This document shows, piece after piece, positions 1 through 6,482 of a stretch of 64,000 nt of DNA (position 1 is its first letter; each line of letters opens with the position of its first letter). The stretch is taken from positions 1-64,000 of the forward strand of contig CAYTSD010000001.1 of NCBI GenBank assembly GCA_964440495.1, written 5' to 3'. Position numbers and translations under genes: made by a program. The notes below the pieces were generated by a model. That model made no database searches, was not told where the DNA came from, and saw only the letters and a list, made by a program, of their open reading frames with translations. Origin of the DNA: Benthortus sp964440495 (lineage in GTDB: Archaea > Thermoproteota > Nitrososphaeria_A > Caldarchaeales > Wolframiiraptoraceae).

Positions 1-49
1 TCACGGGCTCGACAGGCCCGTATACTAAGCCGGACTATACTACCAGGGC
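1..49 (-). tRNA. tRNA-Asp(GTC), 5' part, cut by the window edge
   Basis: Read on the minus strand, the first 49 bases fold as the 5' two thirds of a tRNA: acceptor strand GCCCTGG, then T8-A9, a D arm closed by GTAT/GTAT (with G-T pairs), and an anticodon stem CGGGC/GCCCG around the loop CTGTCGA, giving anticodon GTC (aspartate). There is no intron at the usual 37/38 position. The variable loop, T arm and 3' end lie outside the window. A TATA-like element sits about 26 bases upstream. Confidence 0.85.
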
Positions 50-70
50 CTAGGTGTATTTGTGGGTGGG

Positions 71-80
71 GGTATTTATC
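71..80 (-). promoter_or_regulatory. TATA box of tRNA-Asp
   Basis: On the minus strand this reads GATAAATACC, centred about 26 bases before the first base of the tRNA-Asp gene, the standard archaeal TATA distance. Confidence 0.5.
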
Positions 81-91
81 AACTTTTCGGG

Positions 92-1252
92 CTAGTATTT
101 GACATTGTTCTCCTTGATGTATTTGTAGACTTTTTTGGCTGTTTTGTTCATGTTGAAGGCTTTCATGTGGATTAGGGCGTCGACGTATGCTTTCTCTCTT
201 ATCACGTCCTTGGTCTCATCGCTTATCTTCTCTATACTATCGAAGAACACCTTTATCGCATACTTGCTGTTCTTCGTGAATGTTTCTACTTCTGGTACTC
301 CCTCTCTCCCATATTTGTCTAGGACCCATCTATAGATTCTTTTGTAGAGTTCGGGTTCATAGATTCTTAGGATGTCCCATACTATGAGCATCCAGTGGGT
401 TCCAACGTTTCCCTTGTTTATCTTGCCTTTTGGGAACTTTTCGGCTATTAGGTGGATTGGTGTCCCTGTTATCCCGTGCTGGGCTATTCTCGTTCTGTAG
501 CCTCTGCTCCAGAGTGCGTCAACTATCTCAACTGTTCTCTTTAGGTTTATTGTAAGCTGTGGAACTATGTTTCCGTCGGCGTCGACTGTTACTCCATGTT
601 TTGAGCCGTTGGCTATTGCAAGCCAGTGTATGTCTATTCCGTTTTTCTTGAGTGTCTCGACATAGTAGAGTGCTTCTGAAACCTCTGTGAACTCCGCTAT
701 CCCGATCTCTCCAACTTCTCCTTCACGGCCATAATTGTTGCTTCCAATGTTCTCTGTAAGGAAGTTGAAGAGCTCTATACCTCGCTCGATAATTTGTTTA
801 AGTTGTTCTGGGACTGTTTTCTTGCTTCTGTCGAAGAGGAATGATGCGTCTATTGCGTAGCTTGTGAATCCTGCCTTGATTCTTGCGAGGAGTTCCTTCT
901 TCACGTTTTCTACTTCTTCATCGGTTCCCTTCTTAACGGTCATGTGGTCTGCTTGTAGAACATATCCGAACCATCCAACGTTTTCAGCGGCCTCTCTAAC
1001 CCTCTCCGCAAATTTTTCAGGGGTCATTCCAGTGTATCCGCCGCTTAGACTCATCTCGGACAGGGCTAGCTGTAGGATAACTATGTTCTCCGTATCCTTC
1101 GCGGCCTTGAGTATTCCTTCGACAACCTCTCTCGTTACTCTTGGGTTCGCTGCGAGGATTATTTCTTCAGGAGGTTCTAGGGCTTCGAAGAGTATGTTGC
1201 CGGGCAGCGGATTTCTAGGCTGCTCAAAAAACTCTATATGTGGTTCCTTCAT
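92..1252 (-). CDS. class II fructose/tagatose-bisphosphate aldolase family protein
   Basis: Protein of 386 residues with a class II (metal-dependent) aldolase-type barrel. Visible landmarks are LQADHM near residue 100, an NGSKHG segment near 218, and QHGITGTP near 260, where class II aldolases place their metal-binding histidines. The expected role is interconversion of fructose-1,6-bisphosphate with dihydroxyacetone phosphate and glyceraldehyde-3-phosphate in the cytoplasm. It directly follows a phosphofructokinase gene with a 4-base ATGA overlap, so the two steps on either side of fructose bisphosphate are made from one transcript. Exact sugar preference (fructose or tagatose bisphosphate) cannot be read from the sequence. 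The protein is longer than the usual GatY/KbaY type (about 285 residues). Confidence 0.8.
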   Translation of the reverse strand: MKEPHIEFFEQPRNPLPGNILFEALEPPEEIILAANPRVTREVVEGILKAAKDTENIVILQLALSEMSLSGGYTGMTPEKFAERVREAAENVGWFGYVLQADHMTVKKGTDEEVENVKKELLARIKAGFTSYAIDASFLFDRSKKTVPEQLKQIIERGIELFNFLTENIGSNNYGREGEVGEIGIAEFTEVSEALYYVETLKKNGIDIHWLAIANGSKHGVTVDADGNIVPQLTINLKRTVEIVDALWSRGYRTRIAQHGITGTPIHLIAEKFPKGKINKGNVGTHWMLIVWDILRIYEPELYKRIYRWVLDKYGREGVPEVETFTKNSKYAIKVFFDSIEKISDETKDVIREKAYVDALIHMKAFNMNKTAKKVYKYIKENNVKY

Positions 1253-2298
1253 TTTTCTCTTTCCTCCCGAACATGTGAGAAGAATCTTGTTAGCTCGAGG
1301 AAGTGTTTAGGTACTTGACCCTCGCCTTTAACAACTTCTTCTAATTTCACGGGTACGACTTCTCTTCCTTTTAGGACTGCCGCGTAGCCGAATTTACCTT
1401 CCTTAACTAGGTCTACTGCGAGGATTCCCAGGCGTATTCCAAGTATTCTGTCGAAGGCGTTTGGAGGGCCTCCTCTCTGGACATGGCCTAAAATCACGGA
1501 TCTAGTCTCCTTTCCAGTTCTCTTCTTTATCTCCTTCTCTAAAACCTTTGCTATTCCACCGAGTCTCACGTGTCCATACTCATCTCTCTCCTCGTCGAGT
1601 GTTACGAAGTCTCCCATATCAGATGGTTTAACGCCCTCGGCGACGGCGACAATCGTATAATGTTCTCCAGCCTCCTCACGTTTCCTAATGATTTCGCAGA
1701 CCTCTTCTATGTCGAGGGGTTTCTCGGGGATGAGTATCACGTGTGCTCCTCCAGCGAGTCCGGCCATAAGCGTGAGCCAGCCAGCGTGCCTGCCCATAAC
1801 CTCAGCCACTATAACCCTCCTATGAGACCTAGCGGTTGTGTGAAGCCTTCTAATAGCCTCAGCAGCGGTCTCAACAGCCGTCAAGAAGCCAATAGAGTAG
1901 TCGGTTGCGGATAGGTCGTTGTCGACTGTCTTGGGCACGCCGACCACTTTGACGCCGTGGCCGCTGAGTTTCAGGGCTGCGCTAAGGGTGTCGTCTCCAC
2001 CTATAACTATCAAGGCGTCGATTCCATGTTTCCTAATTGTTTCAAGAATCTTTGCTACACCTTCCTCCGATTTGAACGGGTTTCTCCTACTGGTTCCTAG
2101 GACTGTTCCACCGATGTCGAAGAGTTCCTTCACATCGCTGAGCCCTAGAGAGGTGACCCTGCCCTCCATAAGCCCCTCATATCCGTCCAAAATCCCGAGG
2201 ACTTCATAGCCGAGTTCTGAAGCACGGGTGACAACGGCCTGAATTATAGCGTTAAGCCCTGGACAGTCACCACCCCCAGTCATAACAGCTATCCTCAT
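1249..2298 (-). CDS. 6-phosphofructokinase, PfkA family, probably PPi-dependent
   Basis: PfkA-family enzyme of 349 residues that phosphorylates fructose-6-phosphate. The N-terminal GGGDCPGLNA loop, GTSRRNPF near residue 68, and MGRHAGWL match group III PfkA enzymes. Two residues define phosphoryl-donor use in this family: the loop reads GGDD at 100-103 (Asp103 where ATP enzymes carry Gly) and PKTVDND begins at 122 (Lys123). The Asp/Lys pair is the pattern of pyrophosphate-dependent enzymes, which are reversible. This is an inference from family knowledge; a few group III enzymes have mixed signatures. ATG at 2298 is the first residue of the conserved N terminus. It is upstream of and overlaps the aldolase gene. 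Confidence 0.88.
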   Translation of the reverse strand: MRIAVMTGGGDCPGLNAIIQAVVTRASELGYEVLGILDGYEGLMEGRVTSLGLSDVKELFDIGGTVLGTSRRNPFKSEEGVAKILETIRKHGIDALIVIGGDDTLSAALKLSGHGVKVVGVPKTVDNDLSATDYSIGFLTAVETAAEAIRRLHTTARSHRRVIVAEVMGRHAGWLTLMAGLAGGAHVILIPEKPLDIEEVCEIIRKREEAGEHYTIVAVAEGVKPSDMGDFVTLDEERDEYGHVRLGGIAKVLEKEIKKRTGKETRSVILGHVQRGGPPNAFDRILGIRLGILAVDLVKEGKFGYAAVLKGREVVPVKLEEVVKGEGQVPKHFLELTRFFSHVREEREK

Positions 2299-2331
2299 AG
2301 CTTTTCTTAGAAGGTTGGTTGTGAGGCCTCA

Positions 2332-2340
2332 CATATAAAT
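2332..2340 (-). promoter_or_regulatory. TATA box of the pfk-aldolase operon
   Basis: ATTTATATG on the minus strand, about 38 bases before the phosphofructokinase start codon, implying a leader of roughly 10-15 bases. Confidence 0.45.
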
Positions 2341-2367
2341 CTGATCTGAGAGAGGTAAGGCGGCAAG

Positions 2368-2376
2368 CCTTTTAAG
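2368..2376 (+). promoter_or_regulatory. TATA box of tRNA-Lys
   Basis: CCTTTTAAG centred about 31 bases before the tRNA-Lys 5' end. Confidence 0.45.
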
Positions 2377-2402
2377 AAGCATTCCCCAAACAGATTTCAG
2401 CG

Positions 2403-2492
2403 GGGCCCGTAGCTCAGCCAGGAGGAGCACCGGGCTTTTAACCACACCGTGAAGAGACCCGGGGGTCGCGGGTTCAAATCCCGCCGGGCCCG
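2403..2492 (+). tRNA. tRNA-Lys(TTT) with a 16-base intron
   Basis: Complete cloverleaf: acceptor GGGCCCG (2403-2409) pairs with CGGGCCC (2485-2491), discriminator G2492. The D stem is GCTC/GAGC, the anticodon stem CCGGG (2430-2434) with CCCGG (2458-2462), the T stem GCGGG/CCCGC with loop TTCAAAT. The anticodon loop is CTTTTA-A, so the anticodon is TTT. An intron of 16 bases (2441-2456) interrupts the gene after position 37, the canonical archaeal site, leaving a mature tRNA of 74 bases. CCA is not encoded. The iron-sulfur flavoprotein gene starts only 27 bases downstream and may be co-transcribed. Confidence 0.95.
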
Positions 2493-2519
2493 AGTATGTT
2501 CCTATTGGGGGCTGAGGTT

Positions 2520-3122
2520 ATGGTTGTTAGGATCGTCGGGGTCTGCGGCGGCCATAGGGGTGAAGGCTCAAGCGAGTTCTTTCTCTTGGAGGCTCTGAAG
2601 GGATGCGAGGAGCTTGGAGCCAGCGTGGAGGCCGTCCGCTTAGCCGACCTCAACATTGAACCCTGTAGGGCTTGCTTCGACTGTAAGCCTGAACGGGTCG
2701 GCAGATGCACAATCGACGACGACTTCGAGGAGGTTTCCGAGAAACTACTTGAAGCAGATGGGGTGATAGTCTGCAGCCCGGTCTACTTCGGCCTCCCATC
2801 AGGTAGGCTCAAGAACTTCATGGATAGAACAATCGCTCTAAGAGTTAACGGGTTCAGACTCAGAAACAAGGTTGGTGGAGCAATAGCTGTTGGAGCCAGC
2901 GTAGGCGGAGGCCAAGAGACAACGATTCTAACAATAATAACTTGGATGCTTACCCATGACATGATTGTCGTAGGTAATGGTTCTCCTGGAGCTCATCTCG
3001 GAGCTGTCTGCGTCGCCAGGTATCCTGAAGAAGCTCCACTAGACCAGCATGGAATACGGGAGGCTAGGAAACTTGGCAGGAGAGTTGCAGAGGTAGCCAA
3101 ACTCGTCTCTAAAGAGGGTTAG
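2520..3122 (+). CDS. iron-sulfur flavoprotein (NADPH-dependent FMN reductase-like)
   Basis: Flavodoxin-fold protein of 200 residues. The N terminus IVGVCGGHRGEGSS is an FMN-phosphate loop. Near residues 45-60 stands C-x2-C-x2-C-x7-C, the compact cysteine motif of the Isf iron-sulfur flavoproteins, which bind FMN and one 4Fe-4S cluster and act as cytoplasmic electron carriers, often in oxidative-stress defence. SPVYFGLPSG and the following MDRT are typical of the fold. I chose ATG at 2520, not the ATG at 2496, because GAGGT lies just before it and the conserved fold begins there; 2496 is only 3 bases past the tRNA. The stop interlocks by 4 bases with the convergent regulator gene. Confidence 0.85.
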   Translation: MVVRIVGVCGGHRGEGSSEFFLLEALKGCEELGASVEAVRLADLNIEPCRACFDCKPERVGRCTIDDDFEEVSEKLLEADGVIVCSPVYFGLPSGRLKNFMDRTIALRVNGFRLRNKVGGAIAVGASVGGGQETTILTIITWMLTHDMIVVGNGSPGAHLGAVCVARYPEEAPLDQHGIREARKLGRRVAEVAKLVSKEG

Positions 3123-3736
3123 AGATTGTTGACTAGATAACTTGTTATGAGTTTGCGTTCTGCTCTCCTCAATATCTCTGAGAGTGTGGTCGGAGCTATA
3201 GAGAGCTTTTCCGCAAGTTTTGTCAGGTTTAGTTTTCTCGGATACTCATAATATCCCATCGCGATGGCTGCTGCAAGTGCTTCCTCCTGCCTCGGCGTAA
3301 TAGCCATAACTTTCTCAAGCTTCCTAAGCTTCGTTAACTGCGGCTTAACACCTCTTTCCCTCAAAATTTTCACGATTTCCCTAAGCTCAGCTTCATCAAG
3401 AAACATTAAATCCAAATACATTACATTCTTTCCAAGAATTCTTATCGCTCTAATCTGACTCTGTTTTAAGCCAAGTTTCTTGTATGAGCAGGATAGGATT
3501 GCTGCTCCAACATATCTTCCACTACCCGCCTCCCATGTTTTTAGATATTTTATCTCATCATCTCTGATTTTTTCTTCAGGATTTTTGCCGGCTTTCACAG
3601 TTATGAATACTAACCCATCTTTGGTTGGGAGGGGCTTGCATGTGAGAATCCTTAATCCTATTCTCTGTCTTTCCGCCAGTTCTTTTAGTAGAGGGCATCT
3701 GACCCCCTTTACACGTATCGTTGCTAGGACCTGCAT
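3119..3736 (-). CDS. HTH-10 (bacterio-opsin activator type) transcriptional regulator
   Basis: Protein of 205 residues. The C-terminal 55 residues form the HTH-10 domain: TPRQEEALAAAIAMGYYEYP, then LTKLAEKLSIAPTTLSEILRRAE, the classic winged-helix-like motif found in archaeal Bat-type regulators. The N-terminal 140 residues have no recognised sensor but contain four cysteines (Cys14, Cys33 and two later) that could sense metal or redox state; this is conjecture. A TATA-like TTAAATCA lies about 28 bases before the ATG, so the transcript is probably leaderless. It is convergent with the flavoprotein gene, which makes a regulatory link plausible but unproven. Confidence 0.82.
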   Translation of the reverse strand: MQVLATIRVKGVRCPLLKELAERQRIGLRILTCKPLPTKDGLVFITVKAGKNPEEKIRDDEIKYLKTWEAGSGRYVGAAILSCSYKKLGLKQSQIRAIRILGKNVMYLDLMFLDEAELREIVKILRERGVKPQLTKLRKLEKVMAITPRQEEALAAAIAMGYYEYPRKLNLTKLAEKLSIAPTTLSEILRRAERKLITSYLVNNL

Positions 3737-3845
3737 GTCCTCATATGTGAGGGTGCCTTGATTTAAGGGGAGATGGAAAACGGCTAAATAATCTAGTCTC
3801 CCCGACTTCCCTCTCTGGGGAGGAAGTAGAAGCTGCCTAAGGTTT

Positions 3846-3950
3846 ATGCTATCTGGATACTTGATAGCTACAGGTCTTGGAAAAGTTGCTGACCTTGGGG
3901 AGGCTATCTTTGCTCCAAGAGGTATAAAGATAAGAGGAGGTGGAGGTTAA
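3846..3950 (+). CDS. possible 34-residue small protein
   Basis: In the 210-base gap between the HTH-10 gene and the deacetylase-like gene there is an open frame of 34 codons from ATG 3846 to TAA 3950, ending in a glycine run. It has no ribosome binding site and no recognised family, and its last bases overlap the 3' end of the deacetylase gene. It may be a chance frame or a gene remnant; apart from this I see nothing definite in 3737-3946. Confidence 0.15.
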   Translation: MLSGYLIATGLGKVADLGEAIFAPRGIKIRGGGG

Positions 3951-4708
3951 GACCTACTTGTCACTCCCTCAATAAAGGCTCTTACACTCCTGCCTAGAAC
4001 CGAGTGGTTGTATCCTCCCTCCAAGACCGCGAACACTCTTCCCTTACATCTCCTCTCAGCGAACTCTCCAATCATCTCCCCAATCCTTCTATAGTCCTCG
4101 GTTTCTAGAACCCCTCCCCAGTCGTCGACATGTCTATCGAAGCCTGCTGAGACAGCTACTAAGTCATAGTCTCCAGCGGAGGCGAGAAACCTTCTAAGAG
4201 CTTCAAGCTGCTCCACCCTACTCCCTGAGGGTAGGTGGTAGTAGGCTACCTCCCCTGCTTCTGAGAATATCTCGGCTGTCCCGTCGCCATAGTGGAGGTC
4301 GAAGTCGATTATCAGCGCGCTCCCCACCCTCCCGCTTCTCCTAAGCCTCTCAACCGCGATGGCTATGTTGTTGAAGTAGCAGAAACCCCAGCTGCTGTCC
4401 CTTCCAGCATGGTGGCCAGGAGGCCTAATAGCCCCGAAGGAGGGTTCGCCGCCCAACGCGTTCTCCGAGGCCTTGACCGCCCCACCAACCGCGAGCAGGG
4501 CGTTCTCATAAAGTCTCAGAGACCTCACGTACTCCAAGTGCCTCTCCGTGTGGACGAGTAGGATATCCTCCTCCGAGGCAGGCTCAGGCTCCACAAACTC
4601 GAAACCAGCTCTCCTAAGCTCCTCAACTATGCTCTCCATCCTCCCAGGAGCAGCCGCCGGGTCGCTTGAATAGACCTCAAGGTATCGTGGATGATAGACT
4701 ATCTTCAT
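3947..4708 (-). CDS. histone deacetylase family (AcuC/acetylpolyamine amidohydrolase-like) hydrolase
   Basis: Zinc-dependent amidohydrolase of the arginase/deacetylase superfamily, 253 residues from ATG 4708 (the frame opens 11 codons earlier, but MKIVYHP is the family's first strand). All catalytic features are visible: the tandem His in RPPGHHAG (99-100), the zinc ligands Asp137 and His139 in DFDLHYGDG, Asp191 in GFDRH, and the transition-state tyrosine in EGGYNH (233). It therefore looks active, removing acetyl groups from a small amine or protein lysine. It is about 100 residues shorter than AcuC, being a compact version. It is divergent from rpoH, with only 75 bases between the start codons. 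Confidence 0.87.
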   Translation of the reverse strand: MKIVYHPRYLEVYSSDPAAAPGRMESIVEELRRAGFEFVEPEPASEEDILLVHTERHLEYVRSLRLYENALLAVGGAVKASENALGGEPSFGAIRPPGHHAGRDSSWGFCYFNNIAIAVERLRRSGRVGSALIIDFDLHYGDGTAEIFSEAGEVAYYHLPSGSRVEQLEALRRFLASAGDYDLVAVSAGFDRHVDDWGGVLETEDYRRIGEMIGEFAERRCKGRVFAVLEGGYNHSVLGRSVRAFIEGVTSRS

Positions 4709-4749
4709 GGCAGAGCATCTATCCGAGGCAGAGTATTTCAAGCTTAGGC

Positions 4750-4756
4750 TTATTAA
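4750..4756 (+). promoter_or_regulatory. TATA box of rpoH
   Basis: TTATTAA centred 30 bases before the proposed TTG start of rpoH. This spacing gives a nearly leaderless mRNA and supports the short rpoH start rather than an upstream one. Confidence 0.5.
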
Positions 4757-4782
4757 CGGCCGCTTCGAGGAACCTAGCGGAA

Positions 4783-5082
4783 TTGAGCTCCAGGAAATCC
4801 TCTAAGAAGAAACCATCTAGGGCCAGGAAGAAGACAGCTGTCAGGGAGATCTCCGTTCTTGAACACTTCCTAGTTCCCAAGCATAGGGTTCTAAGCCCTG
4901 AGGAGGCTGAGCAGGTGCTGAAAAAGTATGGGACGGAGCCTCAGAAGCTCCCCTACATCCATGCCTCAGACCCGGTCGTGAAGGCTCTTGGAGCCAAGCC
5001 CGGGGATATAATCGAGATTATAAGAGACTCTCCAACCGCTGGGAAGGCTGTCTACTACCGGCTTGTAGTGAAGAGCGAGTGA
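4783..5082 (+). CDS. rpoH: DNA-directed RNA polymerase subunit H (RPB5 C-terminal domain homologue)
   Basis: Subunit H sits at the DNA entry jaw of archaeal RNA polymerase. The core VLEHFLVPKHRVLS, then YIHASDPVVKALGAKPGD and SPTAGKAVYYRLVV, is diagnostic. With the TTG at 4783 the protein has 99 residues: a basic, lysine-rich tail of about 25 residues and the 75-residue domain. An upstream TTG at 4666 would add 39 residues that overlap the divergent deacetylase gene and would place the TATA box inside the gene, so I reject it. As in most archaea rpoH heads the polymerase block, but a DUF4349 gene separates it from rpoB here. Confidence 0.93.
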   Translation: MSSRKSSKKKPSRARKKTAVREISVLEHFLVPKHRVLSPEEAEQVLKKYGTEPQKLPYIHASDPVVKALGAKPGDIIEIIRDSPTAGKAVYYRLVVKSE

Positions 5083-5157
5083 ATCTGTTGTTCCATTTCT
5101 AAGAACAGGCTGTTTGAGAACCTAGCATTAAAGCTCTCTGAGTAGTAGCGGTAGGTG

Positions 5158-6318
5158 ATGAAGCAGAAAAGAATCCTTCTCATATTGTTGGCCGTAGTCA
5201 TAGGCTCTTCCCTAATAGCTGGATACATGGCTCAACTAATCATCGGAACTCCTGTGAAAGAGGTTTATCTTGGAGGAAGGCCTCCAAGGCCTCCAGCGGA
5301 AACCGCTACACCGAGAACCATGGTTACAAAAACAGTTACGGCGGCCACCCCGACCACCGTCACCAAACCTTCCCTAGAAGTCTCCGAGAAACGCCCTGAG
5401 GCCAAGGTCTCCTACAGCGGTCAACCTGGAAGATTCATAGCCTATAGTGGGAGCGTTGGAATCTCCGTGCCCGAGGGAGAGGTTGAGGCGGCGGCAGCTC
5501 ACGTCACAGCCCTGGTGGAGGGCTACGATGGATACATCTCCTCTATGGAGGTTACCGCGAGGAAGGCGGTGATAACGGCCAAGATTCCAGCCGAGCATCT
5601 CTCAGATTTCCTAGACAGCCTATCAACCATAGGTAAGATAGAGGAGAGAAGGGTTGAGGGCATCGACGTCACCGACAAGATAATAGACCTTAAGGCTAGG
5701 CTTAGGAACGCTGAGGCCGAGGAGTCTAGGCTTCTAGAGCTTTTCGAGAGGGCTGGAACCGTAAGCGAGCTACTGGAGGTTGAGAGGGAGCTCGCCAGAG
5801 TGAGGGAGGAGATAGAGGTTCTAAATGCTCAGATTAAGAACCTTGAGACGAGGGTAACCTACTCCTCGATTACGATAAGCATCTACGAGAGAAAGGAGTA
5901 TGTCAAGCTGCTGTTTAGGGTTGTGGACTCGAGGGGGGTTGAGGTTCCAGGCGCCGAGATACTCGTTAAGCCTTCTTCAACCCGTTTAATCACCGACGAG
6001 CTTGGGGAGGCTGAAGCCTTCTTCGAGAAGGGAGAAAACCTAACCATAGTAGTAACCTATCTCCGCTCAGATGGACACCTACTGAAGAGAATTCTAGAAG
6101 AATACGCCGACAGGGATAAGACAGTCCTTATACGGTTCGGGGAGTCCATCGAGCCTCCAGCAGTAAACCTTGAATGGATAGGTTCAGCCGCCTTAGCTGC
6201 CCTAGGAATCATGGCCACCGGGCTGCTGGTGATAGTGATAATAGTCCTACCATCCCTGATGATAGCGTTGGCGTTGTATTCCTTGGCGGTGAGGGTATAT
6301 AAGAAGCTGAGGAGATAG
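5158..6318 (+). CDS. DUF4349 domain membrane-anchored protein
   Basis: Protein of 386 residues with an N-terminal membrane segment (ILLILLAVVIGSSLIAGY), a low-complexity Pro/Thr linker at 45-80, and a DUF4349 domain at about 95-245: a beta-rich part (YSGSVGISVPEGEVEAA), a long helical coiled-coil region with DLKARLRNAEAEESRLLEL, and TYSSITISIYE. An Ig-like or carboxypeptidase-regulatory-like part follows at 250-330, and a second membrane helix near 345-375 precedes a basic tail. The bulk is therefore outside the cell. DUF4349 has no proven function. GTG 5155 directly precedes the ATG; the GTAGGTG upstream fits ATG 5158. Its place between rpoH and rpoB is unusual. Confidence 0.8.
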   Translation: MKQKRILLILLAVVIGSSLIAGYMAQLIIGTPVKEVYLGGRPPRPPAETATPRTMVTKTVTAATPTTVTKPSLEVSEKRPEAKVSYSGQPGRFIAYSGSVGISVPEGEVEAAAAHVTALVEGYDGYISSMEVTARKAVITAKIPAEHLSDFLDSLSTIGKIEERRVEGIDVTDKIIDLKARLRNAEAEESRLLELFERAGTVSELLEVERELARVREEIEVLNAQIKNLETRVTYSSITISIYERKEYVKLLFRVVDSRGVEVPGAEILVKPSSTRLITDELGEAEAFFEKGENLTIVVTYLRSDGHLLKRILEEYADRDKTVLIRFGESIEPPAVNLEWIGSAALAALGIMATGLLVIVIIVLPSLMIALALYSLAVRVYKKLRR

Positions 6319-6372
6319 GGCTGCTCCCCCTTAAATCCCATGCCTAGGGGAGACCGTGGGGAAGGAAAAGGG

Positions 6373-6382
6373 TTAAAATTTA
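6373..6382 (+). promoter_or_regulatory. TATA box of the rpoB-rpoA operon
   Basis: TTAAAATTTA about 98 bases before the rpoB start. Transcription would begin near 6403-6408 and leave a leader of about 70 bases, long for this genome. A 21-codon open frame lies in the leader. Confidence 0.45.
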
Positions 6383-6416
6383 GGCCTCTAATGCTTGAGT
6401 GAAGACTTGGGGTAAT

Positions 6417-6482
6417 ATGGGAGTGAAAATAGAATCGTATTACAGGATATGGTTAGATAGGGGTGGCGATACCGGATGTTAA
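6417..6482 (+). CDS. possible 21-residue upstream ORF overlapping the rpoB start
   Basis: ATG 6417, preceded by GGGGTAAT, opens a 21-codon frame that runs through the rpoB leader and stops (TAA 6480-6482) just inside rpoB, whose ATG is at 6476. It has no family match that I recognise. The overlap geometry would allow terminating ribosomes to reinitiate on rpoB. It may equally be chance, since the only support is its position. Confidence 0.25.
   Translation: MGVKIESYYRIWLDRGGDTGC

Noticed and set aside
2496..2519. ATG at 2496 as start of the flavoprotein gene
   Set aside because: It is 3 bases after the tRNA-Lys 3' end, has no ribosome site, and adds residues before the flavodoxin fold; ATG 2520 has GAGGT upstream.
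4666..4782. 39-residue N-terminal extension of RpoH
   Set aside because: It would overlap the divergent deacetylase gene and cover the TATA box; RpoH proteins are normally 75-100 residues.
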